64,000 bases of DNA from Schizochytrium sp. TIO01 (taxonomy: Eukaryota; Sar; Bigyra; Thraustochytrida; Thraustochytriidae). The position numbers and the translations under genes were made by a program. Every line of letters starts with the position of its first letter. The first letter of the stretch is position 1. Below the pieces are notes generated by a model. It did no database searches and was not told the DNA's origin. It saw only the letters and a list, made by a program, of their open reading frames with translations. The stretch is from the NCBI GenBank assembly GCA_004764695.1, contig SMSO01000004.1, positions 1,639,501-1,703,500 of the forward strand, in the 5' to 3' direction. Shown here piece by piece: positions 43,826-58,606 of the stretch.

Positions 43826-45423
43826 GTGCGTGTTCTTCTCCAGAAGAGCCTTAAGAACCCGCTGCAAAGGCGCCATCTTCTATTACTTGATAACGGCGGG
43901 CGTAGCAGTTTAAAGCGGTGTATGGACGATGGGTGGTTTGGCGAAAAACAAACAAGCTTACGAAAACTCGTCGCGACCTTGCCGCATCAGGCTTGGGCAA
44001 CCTTCTTTTCCTTTGCTGAAGTACGAACCTCGTCTTTTACAGAACCTCGATGAAGTTCGGTTTCCTCATTTTGAGCAGGGCAGAGCAGGCCAGAGCAGAG
44101 CCTTTTTGATTCATCGTGAAAGCCGGCTTCGGCTAGAACTCTAAATCTTTCGCTCCTAGCGTTAGTGCGATGTGCCAATTTCTTTAGTCTCCACTCGTTC
44201 CAGGTGAACCTAAACTTAGAAGAACTTGCTCCAGTTCTGAGCGGCCACGCTGAGCAGCTTTCGTAGAGCCTCATTCCCCGACCCACTGCCAGTTCAATGC
44301 ACCCAGCGATCGATTGTACGCTGGATTAGCTAGATCCTCATTGTGCATACCGCTCTTTCAAAGCACACCGCTCGATTCTGAATCAACGGGGCCTCGTTCG
44401 ATTCTGAGTTCAAGACGGCAGATGATTATCAAGTCTGTCTTGCAATCTGCAAACTGCGTAATTGCATATTGTAGAATTGCAAATTGCAAATTGCAAAATT
44501 GCGAAAATACACATCAATATATACTTTGATGAAATCTGTTTGCAGTTCATGAAGCACGAACTTATTGTGCTATAAACAATGCAGGCATATAAAATGAATT
44601 CCCTCGAAGCTGCCCCGCTCCCGTGCCGCTGGCTCGCAGAGGCTGGCTGGCATTGCCAGAGCAATCTATCGATTTCGATTATTTCTGTGAGGTTTGGCCA
44701 TCTCCGACTCCTTCCCAACCTCGGAAGTTTTTGTAATTTAACAGCAGCGTGCCGAGCGATTCGTAAAGCAGAGTTGCAGGTACTGTCGGGCGAGAGGATT
44801 TCGGCGTCCGGCATTCCTGTCGTCTTCCGACTGAGAGCCAAGCAAGCGAAATAAACGACTCGAGTGTCTTCTCATTGATCTGTAGGGAGTGGGTTTTACA
44901 AGGCATTTATTTGCTGCACAACAAAGCCTGCAGCGTATGTATATACCTGAGTTTCCCTCGCATTTACTGGTTTAGCTAGCTTTCGAGTAGGTGCCACGGA
45001 ATGTGCTTGATAAAGATGTTTGCTCCGAAGTCATGGTGAAATGAATGAATGAATAAATGAAGCCTTGAGGAGGTGGGGGGGAGCCAAGTTGAGCCACAAT
45101 TCTTCTTCCGAGTTCGGAGTGAGTCCCGTGCGTCTTCACGAAATGGGCTGCCTTCGCAAATCGCTTCTCTCCTCATTGTGAGCCATACAGCCTACTAGAT
45201 TGTTGTGGTCTCGAAGATCATTCTGAAAAAAAAATAATAAAAAATATGGCTGGTTATTGTAAGACAACAGTTAAACAAAGAAAGCGTACGCATAGGTTCA
45301 AATTAAAAATTGAAATTAAAAATAAAAAGATCATTCGCTGCCAGTGAGCGGAAAGCCTTCATGAAAATTATAATTTAAAAGAAAGAAAGAACTTGAAAGA
45401 AGAAAATAAGTTTGAAATAAATA

Positions 45424-45500
45424 ACAACTAAACAACTAAACAACTAAACAACTAAACAACTAAACAACTAAACAACTAAACAACTAAACAACTAAACAAA
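45424..45500. repeat. Octanucleotide tandem repeat (ACTAAACA)n
   Basis: Nine to ten direct copies of an 8-bp unit, nearly perfect. Confidence 0.92.
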
Positions 45501-46461
45501 TAAAAGTTTAGTTGAAAGAGTAAGTAAATAAACAAAATAGAACACTTCATGCTGGTAGGTCTTGCAATAAAAATGCACTGAGGTAGAGTTCCTCTCATCG
45601 CAGGCAGCTCAAACATATTATTTATTTTTTCAATTCCTATTAACCCAAGCCATTTGGAGAAGCGCAGTGCCTACTTGGCTAGCAACTGCACCTTACTGCC
45701 GATCTAGCTAGTCAAACAAGAGCCCTTCAAGTTTTCATCCCTCACAAAACCGAACCTCACTCAGGTCGTACCTCGAATGGCTTCGTTCGTACGTTCGTAC
45801 GGAATACGTTCACACTCGCGCTGAGTCCGCCTTGAAGGGAGTGGCCGATTACTTATTTAGTCTGTCCTTCAATCCTTCGATTCCTTCGATTACCTTCGAG
45901 TCGGTCAGAGTTCCTCAAGATCGACCAAACTAGCTATAGCTGATATGCCAGTGATTGCGTGAGTGATTGCGTGAGTGAGTGAGTGAGTGAGTGAATGAAT
46001 GAATTAGTGGTTGAGTGAACGGTGCTCCGCTTTTAGAAGGTCGAACAAAGAAAGCCTTGCAAAGCGAAGAGATTAAGAACGAGCAGCGCTCATTCGAATG
46101 AATGCAGCAATTCAACTGGGTCCTTCGTACGCGTGGTGCTATGAAGCGTTAAGGCAGTCTTGTCGAGAGAGGGCGAACTTTGCGAGTCTTTGTTTGAGCG
46201 AGCTCGAGCTTCGCTGAGATTTGGCGGAAATAGTTTATTAAGCACTGCTGCTACTGACTGCTACTACTTCTCTTAACGCGGCCTTTCCGCAGCTCCGCGT
46301 CTCCGAAGCGTCTCGTTCCCACGTTGGGCCACTCTTAGTGCCGTTCTATCAATGCCTACAGGACACATGCCGTCTTTACGTCGGACAGAATCGGTCTAGA
46401 TTACAAAAGCGCTGCGGAGAGCTCGAAGAGAGAAGCATCAACTCGGATCCACAACTAACCA

Positions 46462-46521
46462 ACTATAACTAACTAACTAACTAGTTAACTGACTGACTAA
46501 CTAACTAACTAACTAACTAAC
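46462..46521. repeat. (AACT)n tetranucleotide repeat
   Basis: AACT/GACT units in an imperfect array, followed about 65 bp later by a short ATCA array near 46588-46613. Confidence 0.85.
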
Positions 46522-47261
46522 TGCCTTGGTTGCTTCCTTCTTACTTCTCCTGCTCTGTGGCACTCTTCCCACTGAGGCTGCTCCGATCAATCGATCAATC
46601 GATCAATCAATCAATTTAGGATCAAATGAATGAATGGATGAACGAATCCGTCCATCCACAATACCACGCGGCCAAGACTTGGCAGGGTCTGCTCCGCTGT
46701 TGATTCACCTCAAGGTTCTTCGACCATTGTGGGCACGGATCGATCACACGGCTCTTGCGCCGAGAAGCATCACAAACATCGATTCGCTCGAGGTCTTTTG
46801 TGGGGATAGTACATACCTACGAGCAACTAAGTATCCCGCGAGGTAGCTTAACCTGAGATTGCCCACTTGAAAGGGAGCAAAAGCCACGGGTGCTGGTCGC
46901 GACAGAGACCGATCCGGGGCCGAGGCCGCGTCTTGAGACAGCAAACAGCGCAGGTTCAATAGCGAAGAGAAGAAGTCCGGAGCTTGGCAGGCTTCTGTTT
47001 GTCTGTATAAGCCAAGCCAGACCAAGTGAAGTAAAGTAAAGTGAAGTCGAGTTCGATCAAACCTAGGCCAAGGCTTCGTGGTGCTCGTTCGTGCGCATTC
47101 GTAGCTTCGCGAGTGAGATGAACTTGAGCCTCTGCACACAGTTCACACCATCCGATGCTCTGGACGGATGATGATGGATGGGCTGCGATCCTGTTTCGAG
47201 GTTCCGGAGAGGCTCCCTCTGCGTCGGCGCTGGACGGAAAAAAATCTCGTTTCACAGCTGC

Positions 47262-47341
47262 TGATGATGAATGAATGAATGAATGGATGATGAATGAATG
47301 ATGAATGAATGAATGATCGATTAATGAATGAATGATGGATG
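47262..47341. repeat. GAAT/GATG mixed tetranucleotide repeat
   Basis: Imperfect GAAT units interspersed with GATG. Related GAAT clusters recur through the window, for example near 219-232, 45041-45060 and 47864-47890. Confidence 0.88.
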
Positions 47342-48206
47342 AAAGCCTTCCTACTGCTCAGGCTCATTCTGCGGCTGCTTGCCCAGGTCCGCAGCGATGG
47401 TTTTGGAATGCAGGGGCGACGCCGAAGGAGAAGAAAAGCATCTCGATCCCGCCGTACCTAGCTATCTATCTTCAGGTCGCTCTCGGTGCCGATCATTTGC
47501 AAAGTTTGCGCCAACCATCGCACGTCTCCAGCGAGAGCTGTGAGAAAGAGATTCGCGAGATCTGCGACTTGGAAAGGGAGATAGATTGCAGATCGATTCC
47601 CACCTCCGCAGAACTGCACTGCTTCGAGTGCCTCTTCGCTTTGCTTGGACTCTTTCTCTCTCCTCCAAGCCAGGCGACACTGCTGTCGCAAGCTCGCGCC
47701 GTCCTCAGAGCTTGCTTGACGCCAGGCGCCTGACTGGAGTTCTTTCTGTCTGTCTCTCTGTTTGTCAGTCAGTCAGTCAATTAGTCAGTCAGTTTATCTC
47801 TCTGCAAAGATCGCAAAGGTCGAGCTGCTTCTCTTTTGCGGGGCCGCGCATCGCATCGAGATTTGTGAATGAATGAACGAATGAATGAAGAATGTATGTA
47901 CGTGCGTCGACGCCTTCTTCTTCCTGGCTGCCTTGGGTTGTTCATGGCAAGCGAGCAAGCAGAAGTAGAAGAAGAAGTAGAAGAAGAAGAAGATTGCGAT
48001 GATGATGCAAGTGCTCGTGCAAAGCTGGGCATGATTCTCTGCGAGAAAAGGGCCCCTGCATCGTCGTCCAAGGTGAAGAGAATCTCGGGAGGACTCGAGG
48101 AGGTAGCCAGCAATCCAGCCGGGCTACAGACGGAGTGGGTGGGACAGAAAGGACGACCAGACCGATTCTCCGTCGATCTCGACTTCTGTTTGTCCTCTCT
48201 TGCTTG

Positions 48207-48253
48207 CTTTGATTTGATTTGATCTTTGATCTGGTTTGATTTGATTTGATTTG
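48207..48253. repeat. (TTTGA)n pentanucleotide repeat
   Basis: Imperfect TTTGA units. The reverse complement, TCAAA, is the same motif as the array at 63011-63052. Confidence 0.85.
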
Positions 48254-49169
48254 GTGGTGGTTGGATGCTGGTGCAGAGATGGCAGAAAAGTTCAAGAGGG
48301 CGTGCAAAGGCGATCGCACGAACCCGTATTTGCAAGTCGATGAAGAGTCGGACTCCAAGGTTTCGAGGATGTCCGTTTCAAGAATGAAAAAGTGCTCGAA
48401 ATGCAGCATACGATCTGCAACAAACCAAAGAAATACCATATGTACAGCTAAAGTTGAAGGCCACCTCGGAGAGAGATTTTCTAGTCGTGTCAAGCGCGTA
48501 ACGAAACATTTACATTTATGATCGCGTGGCTCTCAGGATTTCTTCAATCTTCGCACATGAATAAATTGATCGACTCGTCCTTCCAAATACCAGTTTGGTG
48601 CGCTAAAGTTCGGACCAAATGGCACTTCGACCAAGAATGACACTCAGACACTACTTGGAGAACTAGATCAGATCATCTCTCTCCGACTTCTTCTGGCATC
48701 CCTTCGTATTTCTTTGGCCTCCACCCGCCAAATGATATGGTACCTTCAAACAATCAAGAAGCTATTTTTGTTTGCACCCTCGCACATGCCGGAGCACGAG
48801 ACTTGGCATTCTCCAGAGAGGCTTCGCCCGAAGCGTCGGTGCCGGTGTCAAAGGCGAGGTACAGAATTTCAACCATCGATCATGAACTGCACATGAGTTG
48901 AGCAGGAGACTAGTTGCTACTGTCCTGACTAGCAAGGCAGTAAGTAGTAAGCAAGTAAGTAGGTGTGCGCCTTTTGCTTTGACGTGCCGAGTCTGGGACA
49001 TGATAGGATCAGGCCGGAAGTGCAGCCAGCCAGTAATAGTGGTAACAGAATATCAGGAAGGCCATAGAGTGGATGCGAGGTGTGTGGTGGAAGAAGGCGA
49101 AGAATAGCAGAAATTACAGCAGCGTTGCAATCGCTGGCACATGGCTTCTTCCCTCCTTTCGCTAGCCAT

Positions 49170-49720
49170 TTAAGAGGTGCTATTAATTTACTACTTTAAT
49201 TTATTATTTTATCTAAATTATGCTTTTATTTTTTATTTTTTTTATTTTTATTTTTAAATTATGTTAAAAAAAAAACATACATTCTTAATTTCAAAATTCA
49301 AAATAAAGAGACATTTAGTTTCAGGAAGTTTAATTTGATTTATTTTCAATTTTTAAAATAATATTTGTTTTAAAACTTAACATTATTATATTTATTCTGT
49401 TTATCCCACCCTTTCCTTTCATCAGTATGTGCTAAATAGTGTCAAGATATAAATTTATTCCCGATAAGAAACAAATATTAAGAAAATATACTTACTTACA
49501 TTAAAAATGCGTTTTTGTTTTATCTATTAAAAATGAATAAAAAATAACAATTTAATAATTAAACAATTTTCTAAAAGAGCATAAAAAGGAAGTAAAACAG
49601 TAAAGCGACTTAAACATAAATATAAATAAATAATAACAATAAAAGTGGAAGTAGTAAAAGTAACACAAATCCCTATTCCAGATGAATATTTCAAAATAGT
49701 TTAAAAAAGCGTTACTATAG
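49170..49720. other. Strongly AT-rich island
   Basis: Roughly half a kilobase composed mostly of A and T, including poly-T with TTTTA interruptions and an A9 run. Similar but longer islands lie near 53.2-54.3 kb and 55.6-56.15 kb. Such DNA can mark replication origins or matrix attachment, but nothing here proves it. Confidence 0.7.
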
Positions 49721-51980
49721 CAAACAAAAGAAGAGAGAAGAGTAGAAAAGCGAACTTCCAGAGCGATGAGCGCAAAGTCGAAGAAATAGCAGAAGAAAAT
49801 GTTCCAAAGTTGCACAAGTATTCAATCGAACAACAAGACTGCTTCGCCTGAAGAGCGCACAAACAAACACTAATGAACATGAATAAACGTTACTGAACGT
49901 TGGAGAAAAACAAGATAAGATCTTGAAAGAATCCAGACTTCTGCCTCACCTATAATGCTCAGCGCCTCTCAAGTCAAGCCGGTAGGTCTGATGAACGAAC
50001 GCAAAAACATACCCAGGCATTACAAGTATTACAAGTATTACAAGAGACGTAGCGAGTCGATGAAGTCCAGCGCCTGGCATGATACTACATACTTTCATAC
50101 AGGTATTAAGGAAACGCGACAATCCATCATACGCAATAACATGATGATAAAACCTCGCATTCCCAGAGATCACCCTTCCACGTGTACTATGTAAACTAGG
50201 TAATTGTAGTTCTTTGTTTCCTTTTTATGGGTATGTAGCAGTGGTCCGCCCATCCTATGATAGTAGAAATCAATTTCCACCTAATGGAGAAAAAGAAATA
50301 GGACTTTGGCCGCCCGTTTCTTCAGTACCTACATAGGTCTCTGCGACTTAGTGGCCGCATCGACAGCCAGGCAGCCAGGCAGCCAGGCAGCGTCGGCTTC
50401 TTTTTGCTAGTTGGGTTCGCTCGATCCACTCAGAGAGTGTGGCTAATTCTGCAGCCTTTGCGATTGGGGCCGACGAAATCAAATTACTGGGTCAGGTGTG
50501 AGACAATTTGGTCTCTCACTCTCTGCACGGTGATCTTATCTTTGTTTAACTGACCCAGGAGAGAGAACAAAATACCTCGAAAGGGCTTGGGAGACTTTGT
50601 TTTTGCAGGTACTCTTCTGGCCACTTGCTGATTTTTAATCAAAAGTAAATTCGCTTGACTTTGCATTTTGGAGCTTCGCACGATTGGTGCACCGCGAGTG
50701 GATCGAAGAAAGAGGCAGACCATTAGTATTAGTTCTGATGCGGCTGCGTAGCTGCGTAGCTGCGTAACATGTCGCCAAGTTACCCTGGCGCCAACTCTAA
50801 TTGGCGTTCGTACATCATCTGCCGAACGTTTGTGCGATGTTCTCTAACGAGCACTTCTGCAACCGCTTTGGCTGCAAGCGGGGATTGGCCGGGACGACGC
50901 CACACGCGCTCACCACAACCCACGCGAATTCGAGGTCTTTATCTTGGGTGCATCAAGCACAGCGATTGCCATCAGTTAATGGACCTGCATGATTCCTGCC
51001 CTGGAGTATTTGGCACGTGTAACCGAGCCACGGCCGTGAGGTCGGGGAAGAAGAATAAGCAAATTCACACATTCATTTGTGCAGAATTTTGGAAACTCGG
51101 CTGTTTCTTGTTTGCAAGAACAAACAAACAAATAGAAAATAGAAAATGACGACTCCACGCCTGAATTAAGCTTTGGCACTGTCATCCTTTCGCACTTGTG
51201 TATTCTACAAAGTCTACGATAATTCTGAATGATCCCAAATCAAGAATATCAGTTCGTTAGATTTTTCAGAGGCCGTCGAATCGGTACGAAAGCTAGAATA
51301 AAAGCTTTTTCTAATTCGAATGAAGTGTCCAGAGGTTGAATATGTTCTATTGCGTAAAAAAGTATTGAAGTCAACGAATTAAATTGTATTTGATTTCCGG
51401 TATTGTTGTGAATTTTATTGTGTTGCATGTTTTTGTTTTTTATTGTTTTAATGAAATAAATAAAGAAAGCATTTTGAGTGAAACTCTTTTCGCCTTAATC
51501 AGGTAGATGTCACGGTCCTTTTGCGACCTTTGTAGTTTGAGTGCTCCGAACTTAAATAGGGATGGAAGCTTCATTTTCGAAGTATGTGCGCATCGGGGAA
51601 GGCGAATGAAAATGTATTTACCTTATGAGAACCGCAGCTTGAAAATATTTCTTGTGTCAATCAAAATTCCTTGACATAAATCTGCCATTTAAAATAAGGA
51701 ATCCAACACAAACTGCGCATTTTCAATGAGGATCTAGCTCTGTAACTAGTCAGAGCTCATGTCCTCTGAAAATAAAATGAATAATAGAACGTAGAAAATA
51801 AATTAAAAACCTTGCCTAATGACTAACGTGCACAATGCCCAAATGCCCATTTGATTTTCTTGAGATTATCCCTTTTTGTTTTGATCTGAGTATTGTAAAA
51901 TCAAGAGCATTACTCTAGGTTGAACATCAAACAAAGTGAAACTCAAGTATAGGCGCGAAATAGAAAAACAAGACTTTCGC

Positions 51981-52079
51981 TCATTCATTCATTCATTCAT
52001 TCATTCATTCATTCATTCATTCATTCATTCATTCATTCATTCATTCATTCATTCATTCATTCATTCATTCATTCATTCA
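51981..52079. repeat. (ATTC)n microsatellite, about 25 copies
   Basis: A perfect 4-bp array of 99 bp, the second longest simple repeat in the window. Confidence 0.98.
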
Positions 52080-55000
52080 ATTGAAGAAGAAAAATATGAT
52101 GACTTAAGCCTTTATTTCTTTCTTCATAATGTCGATTGTGAGGAGTGCTTAGCACCGGATGCCTTTGCGGCTTTATTTGCATCGATTGCTGCCATACCAA
52201 CAACAATTGCAACTCTCCTGTCGAAATGAGAGCACTGAGGTTCTTATTATCTATCATCTACTTGAAGGCTCGATGGGCGTGTCCTCTCGCTTACGTTTAG
52301 CGACATCGACTTCTAGCTAGCTAATCTATATAATATGTGACCCCCCCCCTATTTTACAGGTGCGCACTTACAATAGTCCACCTTGTAATCCACGGCACGC
52401 CAACTTGCTCCGAGAATTCGACCTTGCGTAAGCCCTCTTGATGTGAGGGTGCATCTTCTTCGCTCAAATTTCAACTCCAGGCCGTCCATCGCCGCGACCT
52501 TCCTCGCCATCAGCCCACGCATCAGCCCATGTCCCTTCATCTAGCTAGTTCGCTGAGTTCGCAGGTAAAGAAGGAAAAGACGTTGTAGCGGCGCTTGGTT
52601 GGGCTAGCTTGCTAAGCTTTCGGCACCTTGGTATCCCAAGCGCCTTTGACGTTTTACAGGCAAGCTAAAGAGAGAACAGCAGCGTTCTTTTCCGCCAGAG
52701 GTTCTCTTCTTCCCAAGTTCTCTTCTCGAGCTCGTGATGCAGGAAGGCGGCAGGCATCCAAGTCCTCGTCAAGAGTGGAGGGGGGCCAAGGGTCTGCGTG
52801 TCGTCTTCGTTCACCTTGGCGGCCGAGGTTTCGAATGGCCTTGCCGCAATGAAATGGACGTGCGCCTGGGAGTCAACCGAGAGAACGCTCGGCGAGGAGT
52901 CCTTTCTCAATTCGAATTACACATCGTAGTACCTTCTACCTAGTCGCTAGCGAGCTACCTGCGAGATGGATGGTCTTCCGAACAAGTTGCCTTTGGGAAG
53001 AGCGGCCTCACCTCACTTGACTTGGCTCGTCCACGCCACACAGTTTGCCTTTTATATCGCTGGAACCCGCGCATGTCCGCAGGGCGCAGCTTATTTGCGA
53101 CGCTCTTGCCTTTCATTTATTCATTGATTCATTGATTCATTGATTCATTCAATGATGCAGCAGTAGGTACCTTCTTTCATAGAAAGCATTCCTCTTTTCT
53201 CTATATATCCTTCAGCCTTCATATAGTGCATTCTTGTGGAGTGAAAAAATAAAAATAAAACTATACTATGAGTAAGTGTTATATTCTTGAAGTTAATAAT
53301 ACTTTGTAGCGCATTAAATAAAATAGCAGTGCTGAGGTTTAAATTAAAAAACTAAATAAGTAAACAAACATTTACTAATGGTATCAAAATAATAAATTAA
53401 CAAGAGAATATGGAATAGTATGATGAGAGTTTCAGCGCAACATTGTATGAGTAGCTAACTATAAGCAATTAATTGTTATAGTAGTATATGAGGTTAATGT
53501 TTATAATAAAGATAGATATACATAACAGGGAGAGTAAGGGGGATTTGGAAGCGCGTTTCCATGCGCTGCAGAGGGAGCCAAACCAAAATTCATCTAGTAC
53601 TTGCAGAAACAACTCGACGCACTCTCTCACTAAATGACACTGACTTTCCTCTATATTTTCGTTTCGTTTCATTTTGCAATCTTTCCTTATGAAAATGAGG
53701 GAAGTAGAAGGCAGTACTACTAGAAGTTACGAAGAATTTAAAACACAGCAAAATGTAGAATGAGAAGTAGATCTTCTCAGAATGGGTAGGTAAACTCATC
53801 TTTGCGCATATATACTAAGGTAGCAAGGTTTTAGAGCAAAATAAAAGCCATTGCTGGCATGAATATATTTACATAAATAAGTTCTTTGACAATAAAAAAA
53901 TTAGTGTAATCTGAATTGGATCGTCAAGTTTTCGTCAAGTTAAATTTGTTTATTTTTAAAAGAAGGAAAGAGATGAATGTTGATATTTTAAATTTGCATT
54001 GATGGATTGCAACTGACTTCTATGAATCTACATATTTAGGTTGGTACTAATGGCTGGTTTGGCTGACAAAATTTATTTTCTTGAAACTTACAACATTAAT
54101 CTTTCCTTAAAAATATAAACTGAGATTTGACCTTAATAGTGACAATACCTCTGGTTCATAGGAAACAACCTTCGACTCTTTGGCACTCTCACTAGTCAGG
54201 GCAGCTCATTGGATTTCTTTTAACTTGGTCAAAAATTCAAATGATTCTTAAAAGAATGCAAATATTTCGAGCCACGCTATGTAAACGACAAAAAGCGTAT
54301 TTTCTGACCCTCCGACAGATATATTTACCTACATCTTTCATAAATTTACAGTGTGGACTCGCCTTTTCTCACTAATTTTAATTCTCCTTCCCTCTATCTC
54401 TCTCCCTCTTTGAACTGGAGGTTGCCATCCTACTCGGAGCCCCTCAAGTGCCATCTAGCTGTGCGCCGTCGGACAGCCCAAACTTGCGTTACTAACTTAT
54501 TTATTCCTGTTCTCTGCCGCTGCCGATTGGAACAAATTTGGAGATAAATTCATGCTTTCTGTCTCTGTTCTGTCTCTGTGTGTAAGTTAAGAAAAAGGCA
54601 AAGCTCTCGAAGTCTGAGATTTCTTCACTCCAAGGACCAGTGCAATTATATTTTCAATCGAAAATTTCCATGCGAACTTAGATCAATGCGGCTGTGACAC
54701 GTCATGCAAGCATTCTTTAGACCTCGAAAAGGAAGAAGGCGGCCCCTTCAAGTATCCTAACAACGAGCCATGGCTCCCGTTGAAACCCGAAGGTTGTTCC
54801 AGAGAGAGTAGTTGAGAATCTCTGCTGCTGTGAAGCGATCTTGCTCGTTGCACAAACCCGTAAATGCAGATCGCAACTGTTCAGGCTGCGCGTGTGATCA
54901 AAGCTCAACTCAGCGCGTTCCCGCCAAATCCCCCTATACCTCAGGCGGTCTCCTCGTGTGCGTTATTAGTCGCACTAACGGCAGCCTTACGGAGAGGGAG

Positions 55001-56640
55001 AAGTAATCAACACAGCAGAAGCACTGTCGGATGGGCAGCACTAACGAAGGAAGAAAAGAAAGCACGAAGAAAGAAAGAGCGAAAGAGAAAAAGAAGAAAA
55101 GAAAAGAAGGGGTTCAAGTTCTTTTCGTACCTCGTTTCAGAACACTGAATCCTAGATTTACTTTTGGCACGACACACTTTACGTCCTCTCAAGTAGGCAT
55201 TCAAACTGCAAGCCAGATCGTGCGGTGTTCCGAGCTGTGGCCCCTGTGTTGGAAGCACCCCCAAGCTTGGCAGGGCTCTTTTTTTTTTCCCTTTTTTCTT
55301 TCTTCAGGCTCCACTATGACTGACTAAGTGCAAATCGTAGGGTTTTGCTATCCGAACGAATTCCATATATACATTGATAGGTACATAGTTACGCACATAT
55401 ATACAAGCAGCAGACAGCCAAGACAGACACAGGTGCTATGATAAAACATGCCCTCACATCATCATGGTACTACGTTTAGGTATCATCTCCGGGTTTTCTA
55501 AGTAGTTTCCTCTCACCTAAAGAGATCTGTGCTGCAGCAGGACCATCCTTCTTCCATGATGGTGTCGTAAGCACTGACTTGACAGTTCACTCGATTTACT
55601 TCCTCTAATTTCAGCATCTCTCTTTAGTTAGTTGCTAATTTAGATACTAATTACCTTTTCGTTAGAAATACCTTTTCATTAAATGTTACACAGTTGAACT
55701 AAACTCTGAAAACAATTGTAAACCTAAAAAAAGGCCTTTTTAAAATAAGAAGCATTCATATGCTGTGGACAAAAAGTTATTAACTTTGAAAACATTTTAG
55801 AAATGATCTTTCCAAATAAAATAAATATCAAATAATAAGTTTTTTGTTTTTTGTTTTTTCATTCCGCCACATGATTATTCGTTTAAAGAAGACGAAAGAA
55901 GAAAAAGAGAGAAAATGAATACTACATTGAACATGACCAACCTTTCTGTTAAAATATTACCAACCAGAAGCACTAAAATAAAAGATGTGTAAATAAATCT
56001 CTTAAAAAAAGAAAAGAGGGGCCTTTTGTTGAAAACACCAACTAAAACAGCCCACCATATCTATCTATATCTAAATATTTAAAACATTAGAATAGAGAAG
56101 ACTTTCTCTCCTACTAACAAAATTAAAACCTCAAAACAATAAAACATCAGGCAGAGGCAGTGAGGAAGTGTCAATCACACTCGGTACTCGATCGCAGATC
56201 CAGGCCTTTTCGGAAAGAATAGCTTTTACCAGTCAGTCAGCCAGCCAGTCTACCTCGGCGTTTCCTTCTGCGTGCTTCTGGCGCCAGTGAGGACAGGCGG
56301 TCATCGTCCCTCCCGTTTATCTCACGACAGCGATGATGATGAGTGAATAAGGATGTTCGAAGTTGCAGAAGTAAGTTCGAGTTTTTCGGCCTCTTTTCAT
56401 AACATGAAAAGCAAAGTTTTCATTTTGCTCTGCTCATTTCCTGCTCCCGATTGCTCCAGGGAGATAGATAGACACATCCTGACAGAAAGAAAGATCGCAT
56501 CAGCCGACTTGCAGAGTTGGTCAAACTTGGCCCGAATAGAGAGGGGGCAATCCGAACCTCGCAGCTCCGCGTGGGTCATGTCTATCACGGACGACTCCCT
56601 TTCGTTCGTTCACCTTTCGTCTTCTATTCTTCGTTTTTTC

Positions 56641-56683
56641 TTGTGTTCTTGTTCTTGTTCTTGTGTTCTTGTTCTTGTTCTTC
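56641..56683. repeat. TTCTTG/TTGTG hexanucleotide-type repeat
   Basis: Two near-identical half-arrays of TTCTTG units separated by TTGTG. A related TTCTTG array lies at about 57203-57252. Confidence 0.85.
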
Positions 56684-56819
56684 TGACGCCGATGGACGAT
56701 CTTTGCGCATGCAAAGCAAGCTCAGGATATGATGTCCATAAGTTTGCTTCAAGTCTGCTTCGCGAGGTGGATGGATGGATGGGTAGATGGATGCAGGCAC
56801 GCAGGCAGGCAGGGACCTC

Positions 56820-56860
56820 CGTCCGTCTGTCTATCTGTTTGTCTGTCTGTTTGTCTGTCG
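56820..56860. repeat. (CTGT)n tetranucleotide repeat
   Basis: CTGT/TTGT units in tandem. GTTCTTTC units follow at about 56905-56945. Confidence 0.85.
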
Positions 56861-58606
56861 TCTGTCTGGCGATGGCCAGTTAGTTCTGGCCGCGTCTGAC
56901 TGAGTTCGTTTTTTCGTTCTTTCGTTCTTTCGTTCTTTCGTTTTTCCGTTCTTGATTCAATCAACTAAAGGGGCGCGACGGAGAGAGGTGGTGCCCGAAG
57001 AGGCCCCGCGGTGCGGTACGATCAGAACTATTCGATTCCAGCTGCTGCTGCGCGTGGTGCGACAAGGGATTAGGCTCATGCCGGCTGGAACCCGCGTGGA
57101 GAGCGCCACCTCCTTCCTTCCAAGCCAGCCGCAGCTAGCTAGTTTGCTATCATTCTATCTACATTTCAATCTATCCATCTCATTTCGCTGGATATTTGCG
57201 ACTTGCTTGCTTGCTTGATTAACTTGTTCTTCTTGTTCTTCTTGTTCTTGTTGAACAAGTAGTTCTTGTTGAATAAGTTCTCGTTGGATGTTTTTATGGC
57301 TCCTCCTCTTCAAGGTCTCCTCGTGGATTCGGCGTGCAGGCCGACTGAACGCGTCGCTGGATAGGTATATATATATTCCTGCTGCCAAGTTGTTGATCGG
57401 CTGCTCGGTCACGAGCACGACCTTCTTCCCTTCGCATACTCAATCGAGATCGAGGTTGCCTCAAATCGCGAGGCTTGTTCTTTATTTTTTGTTTCTTTGT
57501 TTCTTTCAAGTTGTTTCTTTGTTTCTTTCTCCCTCCTCGAGCCGGACCTTCTTAGTTAGTATAGTCACTTCCTTCTTCCTTCCTTCCTTCGTTACTTACT
57601 TACTCACTACTCTGCTTCAGCTTTCTTCGAGGGCTGCTTACTTTACTCCTGTACTTTCCAATTGAAGTATTCTATAAATGTTGAAATTGGCAGAAAAGAG
57701 CAAAACTAGTGCACAGAGGCAAAGAAACAAAGAAAGAAACTGCGACTGCGCAAGCGCCTTTCCTGATGAGGGTGTATCGCAGCTCGAGGAGGTCTCTTCA
57801 GCAAGTTCGAAGGGGCTTGGGAGCCAGGTCCTCACTCCTCTCGTGCTGAGGCCAGCTGCCTTCGGGTGCAGGCAGCACTGAGCGAGCGAAGGTTTCCCGA
57901 CGATCCTTCAAGTTGCGGAATCTGGCAGAGATGATATGTATGATGTATGTCGTCTCGTCGATGCTATTTCCAGCAGCACGGCCATCGAATGATGTCAGTC
58001 ATTCCGGATTCCTTGCGGCTCGCTTGCCCTGCGAGACTTGAGAATTGAGGGTCGCACGCTTGGACGAGCAAACAAACAAAGAAACACATTAACAACAAAC
58101 AACAAACAAACGGCAGTGGCCCTCCAGGCAGCGGGCGGGCGGGATCGCGAATCGAGCTTTCCGATATCCCCATCATTCGTTCGTTCTAGCTGTGGCCAAT
58201 AATTCGATGCACTCGCATGCATGCATGTATGCATCTATGTATGTATTGGTTTCCGCGTGTGCGACCACGGTCTTCTTCGCAGCTTCCGCAGCGCTGCAAC
58301 AGCAGCAGCGGTGGCCTGTCGACGTCCTCCGAACCATTCCATTCATTCTCGTGCCATGCCATTCCTTCTTGTGCATGCACACGCCTGCCTGAGCATTGTT
58401 GTTGTGCCTCTCTCTCCGTCTGCCGCCGCCAAGATGCTGCCGGCGCCGCTCACGACGAGGCGAACCCACTGAGCTTCTGCAGATGGCGCGAGTTCCACAA
58501 CTTCGCAAGCAAGCTGAGTTGGTTGGTCCTCCTCCAGAAGGAGCGATGGTGATGTACCAGCAGAGTCTTCTCTTGCTTGGGTCTCCGTCGAGTCCTGCGC
58601 TGCGTG

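Noticed and set aside
47869-48222. 117-codon plus frame with an acidic run (MASEQAEVEEEVEEEED)
   Set aside because: The acidic run is the translation of a GAAGTA/GAA repeat and the tail that of a TTTGA repeat; no conserved domain.
56353-56883. 176-codon plus-strand frame
   Set aside because: Contains runs made by TTCTTG and CTGT arrays and no recognised domain, although its first 90 codons are not repeat-derived.
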